A stretch of DNA of 64,000 nucleotides from Bryobacterales bacterium. Its GTDB lineage: Bacteria > Acidobacteriota > Terriglobia > Bryobacterales > Bryobacteraceae. The position numbers and the translations under genes were made by a program. Numbering within the stretch: position 1 is the first letter of the stretch; every line of letters starts with the position of its first letter. This document shows, piece after piece, positions 58,601 to 64,000 of this stretch. The notes below the pieces were generated by a model that ran no database searches, had not been told where the DNA came from, and was given only the letters and a program-made list of their open reading frames with translations. Where the stretch lies: NCBI GenBank assembly GCA_003170295.1, contig PNAJ01000156.1, positions 1 through 64,000 on the forward strand, given 5' to 3'.

Positions 58601-58870
58601 CTACGCCGCGATGCTTCCCTTGGGCTCCGCGACCTCTACGTACGCGAATAGTAAATCCCGAAATTCGGGATTTTCCAGATGCCTCGAAACCTCTTGTACC
58701 TCGGGCACCTTCTGCCCGGCGTCTCGATACGCTTCGAGGTTGATCTGAATCGCTTCACTGGCCGCTCGCTTTGCCGCGTCGATGTTCTCTCCGCATGTCA
58801 CGATCGCCAAATCCGGCACCTGCACTGCAAATCCCGCTTCGGCTTGTTCCCTGATCAGAAATCGCTTCAC
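58601..58870 (-). CDS. HicB-like protein
   Basis: 89 residues from a GTG at 58870 with GGGGG just upstream; the longer frame to 58927 overlaps the LacI gene. The HicB fold is seen in KRFLIREQAEAGFAVQVPDL and AAKRAASEAIQINLEAYRDA. HicB antitoxins pair with HicA mRNA interferases, but no HicA gene is next to it. It is followed immediately by a BrnA-like gene, giving two antitoxin-like genes in a row. It may be a solitary HicB that acts as a regulator. Confidence 0.7.
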   Translation of the reverse strand: MKRFLIREQAEAGFAVQVPDLAIVTCGENIDAAKRAASEAIQINLEAYRDAGQKVPEVQEVSRHLENPEFRDLLFAYVEVAEPKGSIAA

Positions 58871-58895
58871 TAGACCCCCAGGCTGATCTGCAATC

Positions 58896-59936
58896 TTATT
58901 TTGCCATGCCGTCCGTCTTTGCGACATTTGAGCCTCGCGACGATTCCCTCACCCGCAACGTCGCCGGCAGCCGTACCGTAAACGGCGCGCCCGCGCTCCC
59001 ATTCTCGATTCTCTCCACCAAAATCTGCGCTGCCCGAAATCCGATGTCATACGCGGGCTGCACCACCGTCGTGACGGACGGAGTGAACAGATCATCCACC
59101 GTCAGCTCGTCGAACGTCACAAATGCGATGTCTTTCGGCGTACTCAATCCACAATCGCGAAATGCCCGCAACACTCCAAGCCCAGTCGGACCATTCGTAG
59201 ACAGAATTGCATCCGGACGCCGCGCAGGGTTCGCGAGACGAGGCACACACATCGCCGCGACATCCTCCGGTCGAAAATTCCCTTCCCAAATCAAAGCGGC
59301 CTCGGGAGCAATCCCTGCCAACGCCAGCGCCTGCTGATACCCCAACAAGCGTCTCTGCTCATTGCGCAGCGTAAGCGGACCAGTCGCAATCGCGATTCGC
59401 CGGTGCCCCAATGAAATCAGGTGTTCCACCGCCATCTCCGCGGCCTTCAGATCCTCGCCCGACACCGAGTCGACCTCTTCCTGATCCGGAATCCGGTCCA
59501 GGTAAACAACGGGAATTCCCGACTCGATAATCTGCGAGATCTGCCCAGTCGATCCAGGCGCGGCGGCCACCACCAACAAAATCCCCTCCACTCTTTGCGA
59601 CCGCAGCAGCGACAGCAGTTCCTTCTGCCGGTCTCCGCGATCGTCCGAGTTGACCGCAATCAGCGTATAGTTCTTTTGACGCGCCGCAGTCTCCGCGCCT
59701 CGAATCACCTGTGGGAAAAACGAGATCGTCATATCAGGAACAATAATTCCCAGCGTCCGCGTCTTGCTGGTCTTTAAACTTCGCGCAATGTGATTCGGAT
59801 GATAATCCAGCCGTTTGATCGCCGCCTGCACCTTGCGTCGCAGCGGCTCCGTTACCGGAACGGACCCCGTGATGACGTGCGAAACGGTACCGACGCTTAC
59901 ACCCGCCATCTCGGCAACTTCCTTAATCGTGGACAC
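58896..59936 (-). CDS. LacI family transcriptional regulator
   Basis: 346 residues. The N-terminal HTH (STIKEVAEMAGVSVGTVSHV) and hinge (NHIARSLKTSKTRTLGIIVP) are clear, then a sugar-binding periplasmic-type domain with EGILLVVAAAPG and VTFDELTVDDLFTP. GTG start at 59936, just after the stop of the oxidoreductase gene (59938), so it is co-translated. It probably controls the sugar uptake and catabolism genes of this region. Confidence 0.95.
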   Translation of the reverse strand: MSTIKEVAEMAGVSVGTVSHVITGSVPVTEPLRRKVQAAIKRLDYHPNHIARSLKTSKTRTLGIIVPDMTISFFPQVIRGAETAARQKNYTLIAVNSDDRGDRQKELLSLLRSQRVEGILLVVAAAPGSTGQISQIIESGIPVVYLDRIPDQEEVDSVSGEDLKAAEMAVEHLISLGHRRIAIATGPLTLRNEQRRLLGYQQALALAGIAPEAALIWEGNFRPEDVAAMCVPRLANPARRPDAILSTNGPTGLGVLRAFRDCGLSTPKDIAFVTFDELTVDDLFTPSVTTVVQPAYDIGFRAAQILVERIENGSAGAPFTVRLPATLRVRESSRGSNVAKTDGMAK

Positions 59937-59937
59937 G

Positions 59938-61079
<1,142 letters not shown>

Positions 61080-61080
<1 letters not shown>

Positions 61081-62090
61081 TAATCCCACCCGTGCGCGTC
61101 CCGCACCGCGATCATCACGCTCAGCACGTCGTTCCACGTCTTCTGATCCGTCATCACCGCGTTCGGGAACATGCACCCGTCCCAGCAAATATGTTGCGTC
61201 GCGCGCGTCACTTTTCCGCTATCGTCGCGCAGCCACGCCCCCGCATCGCGCACGATATCGAGCTTCCCATTCGGATCGTACGGCAGACAATGTTTCCCCG
61301 TCTTGTCGTGCGACCCCGACCCCTTCACCGTCCCATCGTTTTGCGCCACGTGAAAATCGATAGTCCACGGCCGCAGCGCGCTCGCGACCTCTAGATACGC
61401 CAGTTCCAGCGCCCCTTCGATCTTGTCCTCCGGCGCGTTGTACCCCATCGTGAACAGCATCACATGCGCCATATCGGCCTGGAACCCGAGCGTTTTCGGC
61501 CGATCGACCATCTCCAGCAACTGGACGTTCCGTCGCCAGCTATGCATCCCGCCCCAGCAAATCTCGCCCTCGGCCGCCAGCCGCTCTCCAAAATCCTCCG
61601 CGATCGAACAAGCCTCGCGAAACGTCGCCGCAATCCGTTTCGTATTCTCTTCCGGATCCTTCAGCCACTCCTCAACTCCCGTCGCCGAATCGATCCGCAC
61701 AATCCCGCTGGGACGAATCTTCAACTCGCGAAGTTTTTTTCCGATCCTACAAGCCTTCTTCACCTGGCTGAGAAATGCGCCCCGCTCCGCGTCGCTCACC
61801 ATCGCCGACCCGCCGCCCGTAGCGCCCCACACCGGAGCCACCAGCGACCCCACGCGCAGGCCCTTCCGGGCGATTCGTTCCGCAAGCGCTTTAATCTCGT
61901 CATCGGAAGAATCGATATCAGTATGCGGCGCGCATAAAAATAGATCGACGCCGTCGAACTTGACGCCGTTCACGTCAGCCCCCGCCGTCAAATCCAACAT
62001 CGTCTCAAGATCGATCGGCGGCTCTGAATCGGGACCTTTTCCGACCAGCCCCGGCCACATGGCGTTATGAATTGCAGGATGAGAATGCAT
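61080..62090 (-). CDS. Sugar phosphate isomerase/epimerase-like TIM barrel
   Basis: 336 residues. AP_endonuc_2-like barrel: metal residues in AEGEICWGGMHSWRR, LGFQADMAHVMLFT and TIDFHVAQNDGTVKGSG. An N-terminal SHPAIHNAMWPGLVG segment carries an additional His. The pattern fits sugar isomerases or epimerases that work with Gfo/Idh enzymes. GGAGG is present before the ATG at 62090. Its stop overlaps the oxidoreductase start by one base, so they form one operon with the LacI gene. Confidence 0.9.
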
Positions 62091-62116
62091 CGTTACGTAA
62101 CCTCCTCTTAAGGTGG

Positions 62117-62134
62117 CACAGGCTTCAGCCTGTG
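62117..62134. repeat. Perfect hairpin (CACAGGC / GCCTGTG)
   Basis: Seven-base arms with a TTCA loop (CACAGGC-TTCA-GCCTGTG), in the gap between the isomerase and the beta-propeller gene. It shares TTCAGCCTG with the hairpin at 44831-44849. It may work as a 3' end for the propeller gene. Confidence 0.6.
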
Positions 62135-62135
62135 A

Positions 62136-63155
62136 TCATTTCCCCAACACCAGCACGCCCCAAGGCCCGCCCGTAGTCTTAATCTTCTTCGTCACCGTCT
62201 GCGTCCCCAGATCCACCACCGATACATCGTTCGAAGGACCATTCGCCGTAAACAGAATCTTCCCATCCGGCGAAATCGCGAGCCCCCACGGCCTCTGCCC
62301 CACCTCAAACGACCCCGTCGGCTGATGGGTCGCCGTATCGACCACGAAAACTTTGTGCCCCCGCCCCGTACTGACATACAATTTCGAAGCGTCCAGAGAC
62401 AGCGCGAGCCCCATAGGCTTGACTTCTCCCGGAGTCCCCAGCACAATCGGCGAAATCTTTTCGTTCTTCACTGTGTCCAGCAGCACGATCGATCCATCGT
62501 TTTCCGCATTCACGTATGCGTGTTTCCCGTCCGGAAGAAACACGACGTTGCGCGGCCGATGCCCCACTTTGAAAGTCGTCATGAGCGTCCCCGCCGCGGG
62601 ATCGATGACCGAGACGGTCCCGTCGCCCTCCGCCGTCGAATAAATCAGCTTGCCGTCCGGCGTGAGCTTGACGCCCTCGGGCTCTTCCCCGGTTCGAATC
62701 GTCTTCGTGATCGCCCCCGACGCGATGTCGATGAAGCTCACACCGCTCGCATCTTCGTTCGATACATATATCGTCTTCCCGTCGAATGATACGTCGAAAT
62801 TCTCCGGGTCCGATCCGCCCTTCAGCATCTTCACCATCTTGTTCTGCGCCACGTCAAACACTCCGATGCCGTCGGCATTCTTGTCGGGCGGAGGAAGCGT
62901 GCTCTCGTCCACTCCCGGAGGCGCGGGCGGCGATCCGCTCAACGCGACATAAATCGTCTTCCCATCCGGACTCGCATGAATCCCGCGCGGCCTCTTCCCC
63001 AGTGGAATCGTCGCCACAACTTCCATCGGACCCGAATCGATCACCGTCAAGTCGCCTGAAATCTCGTTGGTGACGTAAATGCGATAATCTCCCCCCGGCC
63101 CGACGCGCCCGCAGCCACTCAACAGCACTACCAGAGCAACCAAAAGATGTTTCAT
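62136..63155 (-). CDS. YVTN-type beta-propeller lipoprotein
   Basis: 339 residues. Lipobox VVLLSGC, then a propeller of about seven YVTN-like repeats (YRIYVTNEISGDLTVIDSGP, IYVSNEDASGVSFIDI, KLYVSTGRGHKVFVVD). Each has a DGKxxY motif (ASPDGKTIYVALSG). No catalytic residues; it is a likely outer-membrane or periplasmic binding or assembly factor. The stop of the cupredoxin-like gene (63156) is next to its ATG at 63155, so they are co-translated. Confidence 0.9.
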   Translation of the reverse strand: MKHLLVALVVLLSGCGRVGPGGDYRIYVTNEISGDLTVIDSGPMEVVATIPLGKRPRGIHASPDGKTIYVALSGSPPAPPGVDESTLPPPDKNADGIGVFDVAQNKMVKMLKGGSDPENFDVSFDGKTIYVSNEDASGVSFIDIASGAITKTIRTGEEPEGVKLTPDGKLIYSTAEGDGTVSVIDPAAGTLMTTFKVGHRPRNVVFLPDGKHAYVNAENDGSIVLLDTVKNEKISPIVLGTPGEVKPMGLALSLDASKLYVSTGRGHKVFVVDTATHQPTGSFEVGQRPWGLAISPDGKILFTANGPSNDVSVVDLGTQTVTKKIKTTGGPWGVLVLGK

Positions 63156-63938
63156 CTACTCTCCCTTGAACGTAAACACCGCTTCACTCTTCCCCGAAGG
63201 AGCAACGGTAACGCGCTGCACCGCGACGCCCAGTTCTTCCTGCCACGCCTCGATCGTATAATCCCCCGGCGGAATATTCTTTAACTCAAACGCCCCGTCG
63301 CTCCCCGTCACCGCGAAGTAAGGATGATCCACCACGCCGATAAACGCGTGCATCCAGCCATGAATGTTGCACTTCACGCGAATCACAATCTCGGGCTGCA
63401 TAAACCGTCGCTCCAGCGGCGCCGACCCTTGCTCCTGACTCTGGTTCCATTCGCGATTCACATGCGCCCGCGGATGAATGTTATGCGTCACTGGATCGGA
63501 ATTGGTGACCTCAAATTGTTGCCCGGTCTGCACTCCCAATACGCGAGGCACAAACCAGCACCCCTTCTGATCCATCACCGCCGCGACCGCGGGCGGAGCG
63601 AATTTTTTCCCCTCCAGCCCGCCCTTCACATACACGAAAACGTTCGCGAGCGTGCCATTCTTATTCACCGCAACCGGCCGGTCGAGCACCGCGCCCTTAT
63701 GCAGCTTGTTGCACTGCGGATCTTCCTCCATATCGACTCGCTTCGCCGCGGGCGCTTTCCCAGTAAACAAAACTTTCCCCGTCACAACTCCAGCCGTCAA
63801 CGGATCGACCTTGAAGTAAACCGGCTCCGCGGCAACCGGCGTCGGCTTAGGCCGCGAACATCCCGCCAGCATCGCCACCGCAGCCATCAAAAGCGCGAAA
63901 AGTGGGGACTGACCTCTCTGTCCCAAGGCGCGCACCAT
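63156..63938 (-). CDS. Cupredoxin-like lipoprotein with carboxypeptidase-regulatory end
   Basis: About 260 residues from an ATG at 63938; the frame extends to 63995. Lipobox MLAGC. A central domain resembles methylamine-type cupredoxins, with copper-ligand-like residues in HNIHPRAHVNREW and VKCNIHGWMHAF. The C-terminal ~70 residues (VTGSDGAFELKNIPPGDYTI) are a carboxypeptidase-regulatory-like domain. The N-terminus (VRALGQRGQSPLF) lies in a repeat (63900-63998), so the real start is uncertain. It may carry copper or electrons. Co-translated with the propeller gene. Confidence 0.78.
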   Translation of the reverse strand: MVRALGQRGQSPLFALLMAAVAMLAGCSRPKPTPVAAEPVYFKVDPLTAGVVTGKVLFTGKAPAAKRVDMEEDPQCNKLHKGAVLDRPVAVNKNGTLANVFVYVKGGLEGKKFAPPAVAAVMDQKGCWFVPRVLGVQTGQQFEVTNSDPVTHNIHPRAHVNREWNQSQEQGSAPLERRFMQPEIVIRVKCNIHGWMHAFIGVVDHPYFAVTGSDGAFELKNIPPGDYTIEAWQEELGVAVQRVTVAPSGKSEAVFTFKGE

Positions 63939-63998
63939 CCCTCGCGAAAATACGCGATCGCCCGGCGCCGTGTGGACAGAGCGGTCTGTCCCCATTTT
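63900..63998. repeat. Repeat-like element with inverted ends at window edge
   Basis: GTGGGGACTGACCTCTCTGT (from 63902) and GGACAGAGCGGTCTGTCCCC (to 63994) form imperfect inverted ends around ~60 bases. It spans the 5' end of the cupredoxin-like gene and supplies part of its signal peptide. The window ends just beyond, so the full length is not seen. Confidence 0.5.
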
Positions 63999-64000
63999 TC

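Overview
The window looks like a piece of an Acidobacteriota chromosome, probably from the Solibacter/Bryobacter side of the phylum. The grounds are gene content. There is a 665-residue secreted protein with the C-terminal repeat domain typical of Solibacter (TIGR03437-like), a large Oar-like TonB-dependent receptor with an N-terminal carboxypeptidase-regulatory domain, and a PadR regulator paired with a membrane protein. There are also long TolC proteins in tandem, secreted tandem paralogues of unknown function, and several families of GC-rich interspersed palindromes. This is inference from gene content. No rRNA lies in the window to fix the taxonomy. Only one tRNA was found (Arg, CCG anticodon). 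I saw no CRISPR array, prophage, transposase or replication origin.

Layout. 1-2.9 kb: the ilvBNC operon on the minus strand, cut by the window edge in ilvC, preceded by a leader peptide and a transcription attenuator. 2.9-5.0 kb: small accessory genes, including a two-gene HEPN module. 5.0-9.7 kb: an HDOD-CheY-CheX signalling operon, a small membrane protein and a secreted alpha/beta hydrolase. 9.7-12.8 kb: a repeat-rich gap, a PAS histidine kinase, a ribbon-helix-helix-like protein and an ArsR/SRPBCC pair with its own operator. 12.8-18.5 kb: tsaD and queA (divergent), a PadR regulator with a Wzz-like membrane protein, a PEP-CTERM protein and a polysaccharide-export permease. 18.6-22.8 kb: secreted proteins (DUF3108-like, SGNH hydrolase, two tandem paralogues). 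22.9-31.1 kb: motAB, a DUF1080-like protein, a STAS protein, an NtrC-type regulator with its kinase and an OmpA-like lipoprotein. 31.5-36.6 kb: a NarL regulator, a sigma factor, hemB, membrane and secreted proteins and tRNA-Arg. 36.7-44.6 kb: a small zinc-binding protein, a methyltransferase, the TonB receptor and two TolC proteins. 44.9-48.8 kb: lipid genes (enoyl-CoA hydratase and a ligase-ACP-acyltransferase fusion) and three very small genes. 48.9-51.4 kb: a diheme-type cytochrome c and a PQQ dehydrogenase. 51.5-62.1 kb: a sugar uptake and catabolism region (cupin isomerase, ABC importer with a permease-binding-protein fusion, two TIM-barrel isomerases, a Gfo/Idh oxidoreductase and a LacI regulator). 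62.1-64 kb: a beta-propeller lipoprotein and a cupredoxin-like lipoprotein.

How the genes work together. Most clusters are short, tightly spaced operons with 1-20 base overlaps. The most informative new structure is in front of ilvB. A 39-codon leader rich in Val, Leu and Ile is followed by mutually exclusive RNA hairpins and a U-tract terminator, so starvation for branched-chain amino acids should switch the operon on. A second recurring pattern is a -10-like hexamer 6-7 bases ahead of the start codon in at least eight genes, many starting with GTG. This suggests leaderless mRNAs. In the sugar region the second permease and the binding protein share one open frame, with a good internal ribosome site, so one gene may give both a tethered and a free binding protein.
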